Shown here: in pieces, positions 36,036-44,423 of the stretch
Numbering within the stretch: the first letter of the stretch is position 1
How the letters are laid out: every line of letters begins with the position of its first letter
Origin: Methylobacterium sp. DB0501
Lineage (GTDB): Bacteria > Pseudomonadota > Alphaproteobacteria > Rhizobiales > Beijerinckiaceae
DNA: 64,000 nt
Direction: 5' to 3'
Assembly (NCBI RefSeq): GCF_011043735.1
Contig: NZ_JAAKGV010000017.1
Coordinates: 62,001-126,000, forward strand
Position numbers and translations under genes: made by a program
The notes under the pieces: generated by a model
The model's database searches: none
What the model was told of the DNA's origin: nothing
The model's input: the letters and a program-made list of their open reading frames with translations, nothing else

Positions 36036-37186
36036 GCGCTCTCCCCCGTGGTGGTGAGGCGCAGCACGCCCTCGCCCCGGCGATGACCCACTGTCGTGAC
36101 GGCGACCTCGCGCGCCTCGCCGGCCGCCACCAGGGCGACCGCCAGCGCCGCGCCGAAGGGAGCGGCGGCCTCCAGCGTGTGGCCGGTGAGGTCGCCGAGC
36201 GCCCGGACCGGCACCTGCGGCGCCAGGGTCTTCAGGGCCTCGCGCTCCTCGCCGGTGATGCCGGCACAGCCGGTGGCGGCCGAGATCACGGCATCGGGCT
36301 TCGCCAGTCCGGCCTTGCTCCAGAGGCCCGTCAGGCTCTCGCCGACGCTGCCGTCCCGCCGCTTCGTGCGGTCGCTCGCCACCGCGTCGAGGCGGGCGAG
36401 CGCCCGGGCGCCGCGGCGCCTCGCGTGGTCTTCGGCCTCCAGCACCAGGAAGGCGGCGCCGGAGCCGAGGATGAAGCCGGGGGTCTCGGCCCGCTCGAAG
36501 ACCGGGCGGTACGAGGGCTTGCTCAGGTAGCCGCCCATCTCGTGGATCAGCAGCACGTCGGGCCGCTCGGCATTGTACGAGCCGCCGACGAGGACGATGT
36601 CGAGCTGGCCGGCGGCGATGCGCGCCTGCGCGATCCGCAGGGCGTCGACCCCGCTCGATTCCTCGCCCATGAAGGTGCGCGAGGCGCCGGTGACGCCGTG
36701 CACGATGGCGATGTTGCCGGCGAGCAGGTTCGAGAGCTGGGCGAGAAAGAGCGTCGGCCGCAGGTCGTTCAGCAGCCGCTCGTTGAGGTAGGCGCCGGGA
36801 TCGGCCGCATTGCGCAGGCCGGTCAGGATCTGCCCGTCCACCGCGTAGTCGCGCTCGCCGCCGCCCGCCGCCACGACGAGGTGCATGGCGGCCTTCAGGG
36901 CCGCATCCGCCTTGGCGCCGGCCGCCTCCAGGGCGAGCCCGGCGGCGTAGACGCCGAGCCGCTGCCACGGCTCCATCTGCCGCTGGTCGGATTTCTTCGG
37001 GATCTGCCCGTCGAGCGTCAGGGGCGCGACCGGATGGACCGGATAGGGCGCGAAGGTCGCGGAATCCGTGCGCGGGCCGTCGCCCGAGCGATAGGCCGCG
37101 AGATGCGCCTCGACGCCCTCGCCGGCGCAGGAGACGAGCCCGAGGCCCGTGACGACGACGTTCCGTGTCTCGACCTGCCGGCTCAC
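36032..37186 (-). CDS. fabF2XL: FabF2XL, a ketosynthase-fold protein lacking the active-site cysteine
   Basis: A 384-aa thiolase-fold protein aligned with KAS II. At the nucleophile position the sequence reads MGEESSG, placing Glu176 where Cys belongs. The first histidine is also lost (ISAATGCAG, Ala304), while the second remains in LTGHTLEA (His336). This pattern resembles chain-length factors of type II polyketide synthases, which pair with an active ketosynthase. Such a role beside FabF1XL is inference. The start overlaps the fabZXL stop. Confidence 0.88.
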   Translation of the reverse strand: MSRQVETRNVVVTGLGLVSCAGEGVEAHLAAYRSGDGPRTDSATFAPYPVHPVAPLTLDGQIPKKSDQRQMEPWQRLGVYAAGLALEAAGAKADAALKAAMHLVVAAGGGERDYAVDGQILTGLRNAADPGAYLNERLLNDLRPTLFLAQLSNLLAGNIAIVHGVTGASRTFMGEESSGVDALRIAQARIAAGQLDIVLVGGSYNAERPDVLLIHEMGGYLSKPSYRPVFERAETPGFILGSGAAFLVLEAEDHARRRGARALARLDAVASDRTKRRDGSVGESLTGLWSKAGLAKPDAVISAATGCAGITGEEREALKTLAPQVPVRALGDLTGHTLEAAAPFGAALAVALVAAGEAREVAVTTVGHRRGEGVLRLTTTGESA

Positions 37187-37647
37187 GATTCCGCTCCGTC
37201 GAGGAGGCCGATGCGGGCGGTGCGCTCGCGCATCAGGGCGCCGAGCCCGTCCGGGAACGGCATGGTCCTGAACCGCAATTCGGCATTGCAGATCGGCTTG
37301 CCCTCGGACCGGATCGCCGCCTTGGTCACGGCGTACCCGGAGCCGTCATGCTCCAGGCTCGCCTCGACCTGCAATTCGGCCCCGGGGCCCACGAAGGTGC
37401 GGAAGCGTGCCTTGTCGACGCCCATCAGGAACGGCATGTGGCTGAACGACGCACGGGCGAGCAGCAGGTAGCCCGAGGCTTGAGCCATCGTCTCGGTCAG
37501 GAGGACGCCGGGCACCAGGGGGTGGCCGGGGAAATGTCCCTCGAAGACCGGGCTCTCCTGCGGCACCGTGGCCAAAGCCGCGATGCGCCCGCTCGCGCGG
37601 TCGAGGCTCACGACCCGGTCGATCATGTCGAAATATTCGAGGCGCAT
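37183..37647 (-). CDS. fabZXL: 3-hydroxyacyl-ACP dehydratase, FabZXL
   Basis: A 154-aa hot-dog-fold dehydratase. The catalytic His38 lies in FEGHFPGHPLVPG and the catalytic Glu52 in LLTETMAQASGY. It would dehydrate 3-hydroxyacyl groups during elongation of the VLCFA on AcpXL. It lies 23 nt downstream of acpXL and overlaps the FabF2XL gene, as in the rhizobial cluster. Confidence 0.9.
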   Translation of the reverse strand: MRLEYFDMIDRVVSLDRASGRIAALATVPQESPVFEGHFPGHPLVPGVLLTETMAQASGYLLLARASFSHMPFLMGVDKARFRTFVGPGAELQVEASLEHDGSGYAVTKAAIRSEGKPICNAELRFRTMPFPDGLGALMRERTARIGLLDGAES

Positions 37648-37670
37648 CCCCGCGGCCGCCTAAACCCGAA

Positions 37671-37958
37671 TCAGACCTTGGCGGCCTTCTCGGCCACCAG
37701 GCCGTCGATGCGCTCGCAGAGGTTCTTCAGCACGAAGTACTGCTCGGCCGGAACCTTGCCCTCGTTGACCTCCTGGGTCCACTGCTCGAGGGGCAGCTTG
37801 ATCCCGAAGGTCTTGTCGATCTCGAAGGCGATGTCGAGGAAGGCCAGGCTGTCGATGCCCAGATCGTCGATGGCGTGGCTCTCCGGCGTGATCGTCTCGC
37901 GCGGGATGTCGGCGACGTCGGCGATGATGGTGGCGACGCGGTCGAAGGTGTCGGACAT
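37671..37958 (-). CDS. acpXL: Acyl carrier protein AcpXL
   Basis: A 95-aa specialised acyl carrier protein with phosphopantetheine serine Ser37 in DDLGIDSLAFLD. It has an extended C-terminus (QEVNEGKVPAEQYFVLKNL) typical of AcpXL and absent from housekeeping AcpP. AcpXL carries the growing C28 hydroxy fatty acid destined for lipid A. It is the first gene of the leftward cluster; the promoter should lie in the 240-nt gap before the divergent transporter gene. Confidence 0.93.
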   Translation of the reverse strand: MSDTFDRVATIIADVADIPRETITPESHAIDDLGIDSLAFLDIAFEIDKTFGIKLPLEQWTQEVNEGKVPAEQYFVLKNLCERIDGLVAEKAAKV

Positions 37959-38198
37959 GGACGTGCAGCCGTCTTCCTGCTGAGGTCTGGCTCGAACGGC
38001 GCGACCTCCGGACACCGCCCGCGCCCCGGCCACGAAACCGCCTACCCGAAACGGGTCCGCCGGGCCGCGCCCGGTCGAGGGGCCCGCATACACGAGGGGG
38101 GCCGGGCCGGCAACCGCGGGCGTTTCCGCGCGGGGGCCCGCGCCCTAGGTCAAGCCGGATGACGCACCCGCGCAGGACGTGGGGAGGATGAGACCGGC

Positions 38199-39317
38199 AT
38201 GGAACACGTGAAGCCCCCGACCGGGCCGGGACGCGCTGCCCCCCCGCCGCCGCCCGCCGGCACCTCCGCCGTCGCGCGCGCCGCCCTCGTCGTCGCGCTC
38301 GCCGCCCTCGGCCTGTGGGTGCTGCACCCGTTCCTGCCGGCGCTGGTCTGGGCGGTGATCCTGGCGATCGCCCTATGGCCCCTGCGCGAGCGGCTGGTGC
38401 GGATCAAGCCGCCGGGCAGGCACAACATCCTGTGGCCGGCCCTCCTCACCCTGGCGGTCGCCCTGGTGATCCTGGTGCCGCTGATCGTGGTCGCCGTGCA
38501 GGCGGCGCGGGAGGCGCACGACGCCGTCGCGTTCTGGCGCCAGATCGAGGAGCAGGGCTGGCCGGTGCCGGACTTCGTTTCTCACCTGCCCTTCGGCGCG
38601 GCGAAGGTCGCGGCCTGGTGGCAGGAGAACCTGAGCCATCCCCAGGGCTCGTCCGAGGTGCTGAAGCGGGTCGACCAGTCGATCAACCATTCGTCGCTGG
38701 TCGGGTTCGGGCGCACCTTCGGCAGCCAGATCGTCCACCGGGTGATGCTGTTCAGCTTCACGCTCCTGACCTTGTTCTTCCTGTTCCGCGACGGCCCCTC
38801 GGTGGCGGCGCAGGGCTTGTCTGCGACCCGCCGGCTGTTCGGCCCGCGCGGCGAGCGGGTGGCGCGCCAGATGGCGGCCTCGGTCCACGGCACCGTCGAC
38901 GGGCTGGTTCTGGTCGGCCTCGGCGAGGGTTTCCTGCTCGGCGTGGTCTATTACTTCGCCGGCGTACCGCATCCGGTTCTGCTCGGCGCCTTCACGGCGC
39001 TCGCCGCGATGATCCCGTTCGGGGCGCCCGTCGCCTTCGGACTCGCAGCGCTGCTGGCCGCCGCGCAAGGGGGTGTCACCGCGGCCATCGTGGTGGCGGT
39101 CGCCGGCCTCGTCGTCACCTTCGTCGCCGACCATTTCGTCCGCCCGGCCCTGATCGGCGGCGCTACCCGGCTGCCCTTCCTGTGGGTGCTGCTCGGGATC
39201 CTCGGCGGCGTCGAGAGCTTCGGGCTGCTCGGCCTGTTTCTCGGCCCGGCCGTGATGGCGGCTCTGGTGCTGCTGTGGCGGGAATACACCGCCGGGGACG
39301 ATCGCTCGGTGGCCTGA
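38199..39317 (+). CDS. AI-2E family transporter (PerM/UPF0118)
   Basis: A 372-aa membrane protein with about seven to eight predicted helices. Conserved family elements are FLPALVWAVILAIALWPL, the large periplasmic/cytosolic domain after ILVPLIVVAVQ, LFFLFRDGPSVAAQ, and the late ALAAMIPFGAPVAFGLAALL and GVESFGLLGLFLGPAVM blocks. Family members have been proposed to export autoinducer-2 or act as antiporters. A Pro-rich cytosolic N-terminus precedes the first helix. It is divergent from acpXL. Confidence 0.9.
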   Translation: MEHVKPPTGPGRAAPPPPPAGTSAVARAALVVALAALGLWVLHPFLPALVWAVILAIALWPLRERLVRIKPPGRHNILWPALLTLAVALVILVPLIVVAVQAAREAHDAVAFWRQIEEQGWPVPDFVSHLPFGAAKVAAWWQENLSHPQGSSEVLKRVDQSINHSSLVGFGRTFGSQIVHRVMLFSFTLLTLFFLFRDGPSVAAQGLSATRRLFGPRGERVARQMAASVHGTVDGLVLVGLGEGFLLGVVYYFAGVPHPVLLGAFTALAAMIPFGAPVAFGLAALLAAAQGGVTAAIVVAVAGLVVTFVADHFVRPALIGGATRLPFLWVLLGILGGVESFGLLGLFLGPAVMAALVLLWREYTAGDDRSVA

Positions 39318-39500
39318 TCGCACCGCGCCCGATGGTCGTTCGGGACGGCCCGATCGGGCCGTGCTCCAGACCCCTGGTTCGTCGCATCGTCCGCGACGAG
39401 CCGGTATCCGTTTCGGCGGATCATGCTTTGGTTGGCGACCTTTCTTTCGCTCCGGGGCTCCGATCCAAGAGAAGCCTGTCGTCATGAGAATCCTGTCGCC

Positions 39501-39905
39501 ATGAGAATCCTTTTGGCCGCGGCCCTGCTCGTCGGCCTCTTCGCCTGTCCGGTCTCGGCGCAGGAGGACTACGACGACCGCCCGGCGGTCCGGCGGAGCG
39601 ACGGTCCACGCTTCGGAGACGACGACCGGGGCGACGGCATCCGGGACTTCGACCGGCGGGGGGCCGCGCGCGGCGACCCGGACGAGATCATGCCCCGCCG
39701 GCGCGACCGCGATGACCGCGACCGCCGGGACGCGGAGGGCCGCTGGCGGGACGACCGGTCCCGGGCGGATCGCTACGATCCCCGCTACGACCGCTATGAC
39801 CGCTACGGCCCCGCCCCCTATGGCGGCCCTTCTGCGACTCCGATGCCGCCGCCCGGCGGGGTCTTCGTCGTGCCGCCGCCGATCCCCGGCGCGCGGCGCT
39901 ATTGA
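39501..39905 (+). CDS. Small secreted Arg/Asp/Tyr-rich protein
   Basis: A signal peptide (MRILLAAALLVGLFACPVSAQ) precedes a highly charged low-complexity region built from DR, RDRDDRDRRD and DRYDPRYDRYDRY repeats, then a Pro-rich tail ending PGARRY. It is presumably exported and disordered. An almost exact duplication, CATGAGAATCC, occurs twice at the start, and I choose the second ATG because it begins the signal sequence. Function is unknown. Confidence 0.6.
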   Translation: MRILLAAALLVGLFACPVSAQEDYDDRPAVRRSDGPRFGDDDRGDGIRDFDRRGAARGDPDEIMPRRRDRDDRDRRDAEGRWRDDRSRADRYDPRYDRYDRYGPAPYGGPSATPMPPPGGVFVVPPPIPGARRY

Positions 39906-40151
39906 TCCGGTCTTCGCTCGATCCGTCCCCGTGACGTGACGCGCGGGCCCCCTCCCGCGCCCTTCTCAAGGGGACACGGTCGGACAAGGGCCGGTGCCAC
40001 CTTCGGCACCCATGGCAGGTCCCCCAGGCACGTCCGCCGGGAGGGAGGATGAACGAGGGGTTTCCCGTTTTCGCCCGGCGGCAAACGCCGTCGATGCCGG
40101 CGATATCGGAGGCCCGCCCCGCCGGAGCGAGGGTCGGGCCTCCGGGCTCCG

Positions 40152-40769
40152 TCAGGGCCGCGGCGGACCCCCGGGAGGTCCACCCGGCGGTCCACCCGGA
40201 TGTCCGGGCGGGGGCGGTGGTGGCCCGCCGGCCGCAGGTCCGGGCGGGGGCGGGGGCGGCGCACCCGGAGGATGTCCGGGCGGCGGCGGTGCGACCGGCG
40301 GAGGCGCGGGCGGCGGCCCGGCCGCGGGAGGAGGTGGAGGCGGCGCGTTGTCGAAGATGCGTTCGCCGTAGATTCCATCCCAGCGCTCACGCTCCCGATA
40401 GAAGGGCCGGTCGCGATAGTAGCGGTCCCAGTAATCGCCGAACGAGAAGGTGATGACGGGAGCGCCGATATAGGACGCGGCCTCTTCGCCGGTATAACGC
40501 GCGCCGCCGCGTAGGAAGGCGAGGTAGTCCGACGACATCCACCCGCGCTGGCCGTCGTAATCGACGTCGCACCAGGAGCGGTTGGCGAGGCACCCGCGGA
40601 CATCGACGGCTTGACCGTCCGGCACGACGTTGACGGATGGATAGGCGGTGGAGGGGCCGGCGCGCAGGTTGATGTCGGCGGTGGCGACCGCCGTCGCCGC
40701 GTCGGCCGCGCCCGGCAGGGCGACGGCGCCGAGAAGGAGGACGGCTCTGAGAAATCGTGGTCGGAGCAT
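40152..40769 (-). CDS. Secreted SH3b-domain protein with Pro/Gly-rich tail
   Basis: A 205-aa exported protein. A signal peptide (FLRAVLLLGAVALPGAADA) is followed by an SH3b module (ATADINLRAGPSTAYPSV ... NRSWCDVDYDGQRGWMSSDYL), a Tyr/Arg-rich segment (SFGDYWDRYYRDRPFY) and a long C-terminal Pro/Gly-rich tail of repeated PPPPPGPP and HPGGPPGGPPGG units. SH3b proteins are typically periplasmic and wall-associated. The stop falls within the repetitive DNA. Confidence 0.82.
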   Translation of the reverse strand: MLRPRFLRAVLLLGAVALPGAADAATAVATADINLRAGPSTAYPSVNVVPDGQAVDVRGCLANRSWCDVDYDGQRGWMSSDYLAFLRGGARYTGEEAASYIGAPVITFSFGDYWDRYYRDRPFYRERERWDGIYGERIFDNAPPPPPPAAGPPPAPPPVAPPPPGHPPGAPPPPPPGPAAGGPPPPPPGHPGGPPGGPPGGPPRP

Positions 40770-41129
40770 GGGAGTTTTCTGGTCACAAAGCTTCGATGCA
40801 GGGATTAAAATCGCGGCCCCGCCGGGACGTTCCCTTAGGTAAGTATTTTCTCCGGGCACTGCGTCGGCGGCCTCGCCGCCGGCTCTCGCCGGGCAACGCG
40901 ATGCGTCCTCACGTCGACGAAACAGGATTTGGGCGCGCCGCATGAGCCTCGGCGGTGCCTCACGGGCCCCGCGACGCCTCCCCGCGGAGGGTGAGCCGGT
41001 CGGGCCGCGGGGCGTGACGGCGGTCCCCCGTATGGGCGAGGCGAGATGCGCCCTACTTTCCCCGGACTTGATCGCACCGGACGTGATCGAGCGGAGATCG
41101 GTGCTGCATCAATCCCTCACGAGGCCTCG
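40770..41129. other. Intergenic region between the SH3b and RidA-like genes
   Basis: A short AT-rich patch (about 40780-40850, with GGATTAAAATCGC and TAAGTATTTTCTCC) may hold promoter elements for either divergent gene. Beyond that it is ordinary GC-rich sequence without convincing genes or repeats. Confidence 0.4.
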
Positions 41130-41606
41130 ATGAGCCAACCCCCTACCCTGCGCGGCGAGCCCGCCCGCCGCCTCGCCGCCCTCGGGCTGACGTTGCCGCG
41201 GGTGCCCGAGCCCCGCGGCGCCTTCCTGCCGTTCTCGCGCATCGGCTCGACCCTGTGGCTGGCCGGGCAGATCTGCGAGTGGGAGGGCGAGGTGCGCTTC
41301 ACCGGCCCCGTCACCGACATCGCGGCCGGGCGGGAGGCGGCGCGGATCTGCGCCCTCAATCTCCTGGCGGGTTTGAGCCTCGCCCTCGACGGCGACCTCG
41401 ACCGCGTGGTGCGCTGCCACCGTCTCGGCGGCTTCGTGCAGGTGGAGCAGGGCTGGCCCGACGTCCCGAAGGCGGTGAACGGCGCCTCCGAGCTGATGGC
41501 GGAACTGTTCGGCGAGGCCGGTCGCCACGCCCGCACGGCGATCGGCGTCGCGAGCCTGCCGGCCAATGCGAGCGTGGAGGTGGACGGGATCTTCGAGGTG
41601 AGATGA
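41130..41606 (+). CDS. RidA/YjgF-family protein
   Basis: A 158-aa RidA-superfamily protein. These trimeric deaminases hydrolyse reactive enamine/imine intermediates from PLP enzymes. Family blocks: FSRIGSTLWLAGQICEWEG, TDIAAGREAARICALNLLAGL, VVRCHRLGGFVQ and ARTAIGVASLPANASVEVDGIFEV. It belongs to the longer RidA subgroup, in which the catalytic arginine is not always kept. The start has a moderate ribosome binding site. Confidence 0.88.
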   Translation: MSQPPTLRGEPARRLAALGLTLPRVPEPRGAFLPFSRIGSTLWLAGQICEWEGEVRFTGPVTDIAAGREAARICALNLLAGLSLALDGDLDRVVRCHRLGGFVQVEQGWPDVPKAVNGASELMAELFGEAGRHARTAIGVASLPANASVEVDGIFEVR

Positions 41607-41712
41607 GGGTTAGAACACCGTGTGACGAAGCGGATGCCGCTTCGTCGCCGGCAATGCGGCCGAACACGAGAGCCGGACGCGCCTTTCGATCGCACCGCGA
41701 TCGGGCGGCGGT

Positions 41713-42123
41713 CTAGTGCGCGTCGCCCGCCGCGCGGTACCCCGCCGCCTGCTCGACCAGGGTGAGAATGTCGAGCGCCCGCCACGGCTTCGGGATGAAG
41801 GTGGCCGACATCCGCAGGTCGCTCGGCTGGTCGCCGGCATCGCCGGAGGTCAGCAGGACGTGCACCCGCGGCCAGGTCACGCCGATGATCCGCGCCAGCT
41901 CGAAGCCGCCGATCTGGCCGGGAGTCCGCACGTCCGAGAAGACGACGTTCACCTCGTCCCCGCGTTCGCGCAGGATGGCGAGCGCCTTCTCGGCGGTCTC
42001 GGCCTCGATGACGCGGAAGCCGGTTTCCTCCAGCAGCGTGGCCGCGAGGAAACGCTCCTCCGGTTCGTCCTCGACGACCAGGATCACGGGCTGGGTCTTC
42101 GCGGCTGCGCTGGACTCGGTCAT
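41713..42123 (-). CDS. Single-domain response regulator (CheY-like)
   Basis: A 136-aa stand-alone receiver domain. The acidic pair is in VEDEPEER, the phosphoacceptor is Asp64 in VVFSDVRTPG, Thr92 lies in LLTSGDAG and Lys112 in FIPKPW. There is no output domain and no histidine kinase gene nearby. Such FixJ/CheY-like single-domain regulators are numerous in Hyphomicrobiales and work in phosphorelays or with HWE kinases; the partner is unknown. Confidence 0.92.
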   Translation of the reverse strand: MTESSAAAKTQPVILVVEDEPEERFLAATLLEETGFRVIEAETAEKALAILRERGDEVNVVFSDVRTPGQIGGFELARIIGVTWPRVHVLLTSGDAGDQPSDLRMSATFIPKPWRALDILTLVEQAAGYRAAGDAH

Positions 42124-42233
42124 GTGCAGGGAACGAGCGGACGGCCCAGTGGTTGCATAGCTCCCGGGACCCTGCTCTCATCCTTTCCGAGGTGTTGCGG
42201 CAATGCAAGGGCCGCCGCAACACCGGCGGATAT

Positions 42234-43133
42234 TCAGGCGACGCCGTGCTGCCGGAACCACGCCAGCATGCGGGTCCAGCCCTCCTCCGCCGGGCCCTTG
42301 CGGTAGCTCGGGCGGTAATCGGCGTGGAAGCCGTGCGGGGCGTCCGGGAAGATCACGATCTCGACATCCTTGCCCGCCGCCTTGGCGGCATCCCGTGCCT
42401 TCTCGACGTCGGCGACCGGGATGCCGGTGTCGGCGGCGCCGTAGAGGCCGAGGATCGGCGCGCGGATGTCCGGGATCACGTCGGCGGCGGTCCTGGGCTG
42501 GATGCCGGTGCGGGTGCCGCCGAAATTGCCGTACCAGGCGACGCCGGCCTTCAGGCTGGCGCTGTGGGCGGCATAGAGCCACACGGTGCGACCGCCACGG
42601 CACCAGCCGGTGATGCCGAGCTTGCCGGAATCGCCCTTGGCCTCGGCCGCCGCCCAGGCGGCGGCGGCGTCGAGGTCGCCCATCACCTGCGCGTCCGGCG
42701 TCTTCGACACCACCTCGCGGACGATCTCCTGCACGTCGGTCATCTTCGAGACGTCGCCCTGGCGGGCGAAGAGTTCCGGCGCCACGGCCGTATAGCCGGC
42801 CTTGGCGAGCCGCCGGCAGATGTCCTTGATGTAGTCGTGGACCCCGAAGATCTCCTCGACGACGAGCACGATCGGGAACGGTCCGGCCCCCTGCGGCATC
42901 GCCCGGTAGGCCGGCATCGGCCCGTCGCCGACCGGGATCCGCACCTCGCCGGCGACGATGCCGGTCTCGTCGGTATGGATCGCCTGCGCCTCGACCCGGG
43001 TGGTGGCCAGTGTCAGCCCGGTCATCAGGCTCGTCATCACGAAGCCGCGCCGCGAGAAGGGCGGGGTCACCAGGCCGTCGAGCTGTTCGAGGTCGCCCGC
43101 ATCGTCGCCCCGTGCGTCGTCGCTCATCGCCAT
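42234..43133 (-). CDS. Dienelactone hydrolase family protein with a Tat-like leader
   Basis: A 299-aa alpha/beta hydrolase of the DLH family. The catalytic triad is Cys178 in GWCRGG, Asp235 in YGAADTGIP and a His in PHGFHAD (around residue 267). The N-terminus has a SRRGFVMTSLMTG segment resembling a twin-arginine signal, so it may be exported. Family members open lactones such as dienelactone. The gene is leftward with a 110-nt gap to the response regulator. Confidence 0.9.
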   Translation of the reverse strand: MAMSDDARGDDAGDLEQLDGLVTPPFSRRGFVMTSLMTGLTLATTRVEAQAIHTDETGIVAGEVRIPVGDGPMPAYRAMPQGAGPFPIVLVVEEIFGVHDYIKDICRRLAKAGYTAVAPELFARQGDVSKMTDVQEIVREVVSKTPDAQVMGDLDAAAAWAAAEAKGDSGKLGITGWCRGGRTVWLYAAHSASLKAGVAWYGNFGGTRTGIQPRTAADVIPDIRAPILGLYGAADTGIPVADVEKARDAAKAAGKDVEIVIFPDAPHGFHADYRPSYRKGPAEEGWTRMLAWFRQHGVA

Positions 43134-43268
43134 TCCGGCCCTCCCCTTGTCACGGCGCCGTCTCGCGCCGGGGCGCGATCATGCGGGCCGGCGCCCGGGG
43201 AGCAAGCGCGAACATGATCCGTCCACGGTCACGATCCGGTCAGGGGCCGGGACGGCGCCCAGAACAAA

Positions 43269-43292
43269 GGCCGCCCGCGCGCGCGGGCGGCC
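43269..43292 (-). terminator. Rho-independent-like terminator
   Basis: A perfect 24-nt palindrome (GGCCGCCCGCGC and its complement) lies 25 nt past the stop of the leftward SOS-box gene. On the minus strand it is followed by TTTGTTCT, giving a plausible intrinsic terminator. Confidence 0.72.
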
Positions 43293-43316
43293 CCGTCATC
43301 GACTTGGGGGGACGGG

Positions 43317-44060
43317 TCACGCCACCGCGGCCTTGCGGCCCTTGGCCGGGTTGCGGGCCGGCCAGCCGAGCGCCACGAGCCGCGCCTTGGCGTGCTCGCG
43401 CACCTCGTCGCGCAGGCCCGGCGGCATCGCGGCGAGCGCGGCCTGCGTTTCGGGAGCGAGCATCAGGTCGGTGACGGCGTTGATCGACTGCGCCTGGTCG
43501 ATGCGCGCGGTCAGCTCGGATTCCGATGCGCCGCCGGTTCCGGCGGGCGCCGCCTCGACGTCGTTGGCGACCTCCGCCTCGCGCTCGGCGTCGTCGGCCT
43601 CGCGCGCCGGCTCGGGCCGGCGCGACTGGTTCGCCGCCACCAGGTCGGGCCGGCTCGCCTTGAACTCGTCGGCCTCGTCCTCGGAATAGAGCAGGCCGTG
43701 CAGGCCGGCGAGCTTGAGGATCACCCGGTCCTTGGCCCGCTTCTCCGCCATGGCGAAGACGTAGGCCGCCTGCCTGCCGGAGACGCGGTAGTTCACACCG
43801 ATCAGGGCCTCGCCGATCGACCACTCGGTGCGGTCGCCGTTCGGGCCCGGCATGTGACCGGTCACCAGAATCACCGCCTCGTCCCGCTCCGCCCGCACGA
43901 TCACCGGCGCATCGAAGCGGATGCGGGCCTGCACGGCGATCCGCTCCAGGGCCTTGTGGTAGATGACGGCGGTGCCCTGCACGCGCCAGACGTTGCCGGC
44001 CAGCGGTTCGCCGTAGGTGGCGAGGATATCCGCGATCTGCTTGTCCGTGGTTGCGCTCAT
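43317..44060 (-). CDS. Uncharacterised protein under an SOS-box promoter, possibly recombination-related
   Basis: A 247-aa soluble protein of no named family. Residues 20-130 form the core: LAGNVWRVQGTAVIYHKALE, RFDAPVIVRAERDEAVILVTGHM, EWSIGEALIGVNYRVSGRQA and YVFAMAEKRAKDRVILKL with GLHGLLYSEDEADEF. The K-R-x-x-D-R helix recalls ssDNA-annealing phage proteins of the Erf/Rad52 type, which I mention only as resemblance. An acidic linker and an Arg/Lys-rich C-terminus follow. A perfect GTTC-N7-GTTC box lies 52 nt upstream. Confidence 0.7.
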   Translation of the reverse strand: MSATTDKQIADILATYGEPLAGNVWRVQGTAVIYHKALERIAVQARIRFDAPVIVRAERDEAVILVTGHMPGPNGDRTEWSIGEALIGVNYRVSGRQAAYVFAMAEKRAKDRVILKLAGLHGLLYSEDEADEFKASRPDLVAANQSRRPEPAREADDAEREAEVANDVEAAPAGTGGASESELTARIDQAQSINAVTDLMLAPETQAALAAMPPGLRDEVREHAKARLVALGWPARNPAKGRKAAVA

Positions 44061-44111
44061 CTCGATCGATCTCACCTGCTGACAGCGGCTCCGGACGGGG
44101 CGAGACGACCG

Positions 44112-44126
44112 GTTCCACGTTTGTTC
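44112..44126 (-). promoter_or_regulatory. LexA (SOS) box upstream of the unknown gene
   Basis: GTTC-CACGTTT-GTTC is an exact match to the alphaproteobacterial LexA direct-repeat operator GTTC-N7-GTTC. It lies between divergent genes and is closer to the leftward one. Confidence 0.72.
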
Positions 44127-44311
44127 CGTCTAGCATGCAAAATGGGGATGCGCGAGCGTTTTCGCGATATCCGGATCAGACAAATCAGTGCGGCATGATG
44201 ATGTTTTGTCGCGCCTGTCGCTTGGCGCCACGACCTTGCCAGATCATTCGCGGTCCGTAACGGCCGCGCTTTCAGGGAGGGGATTTCGCCACCGTTGCCC
44301 CGGACGGGTAT

Positions 44312-44326
44312 GTTCGCTAAATGTTC
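44312..44326 (+). promoter_or_regulatory. LexA (SOS) box upstream of the TnsA-like gene
   Basis: GTTC-GCTAAAT-GTTC matches the LexA operator exactly. A possible promoter TTGCCC-N17-TAAATG (from 44295) places the -10 element inside the box, so LexA would block RNA polymerase directly. Confidence 0.72.
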
Positions 44327-44423
44327 CTAAAGAGCTTTCGGTGCAAGACTGTGGCTCGTTGGCTGTATCCCGCCGCACCCAGGTCGCCCTGACGCAAGGT
44401 CCCCCGCCTTTTCGGAGTCCCGC

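Larger units (their letters stand above)
44061..44423. other. Divergent regulatory region carrying two SOS boxes
   Basis: No gene is seen here. The region separates two divergent genes and contains two perfect LexA-type direct repeats 186 nt apart, one for each direction, plus a GCATGATGATGTTTTGTCGC block of unknown meaning in between. Confidence 0.65.

Noticed and set aside
40152..40360. Tandem-repeat-like GC-rich DNA
   Set aside because: It encodes the Pro/Gly-rich tail of the SH3b protein in frame, so it is coding repeat rather than a separate element.
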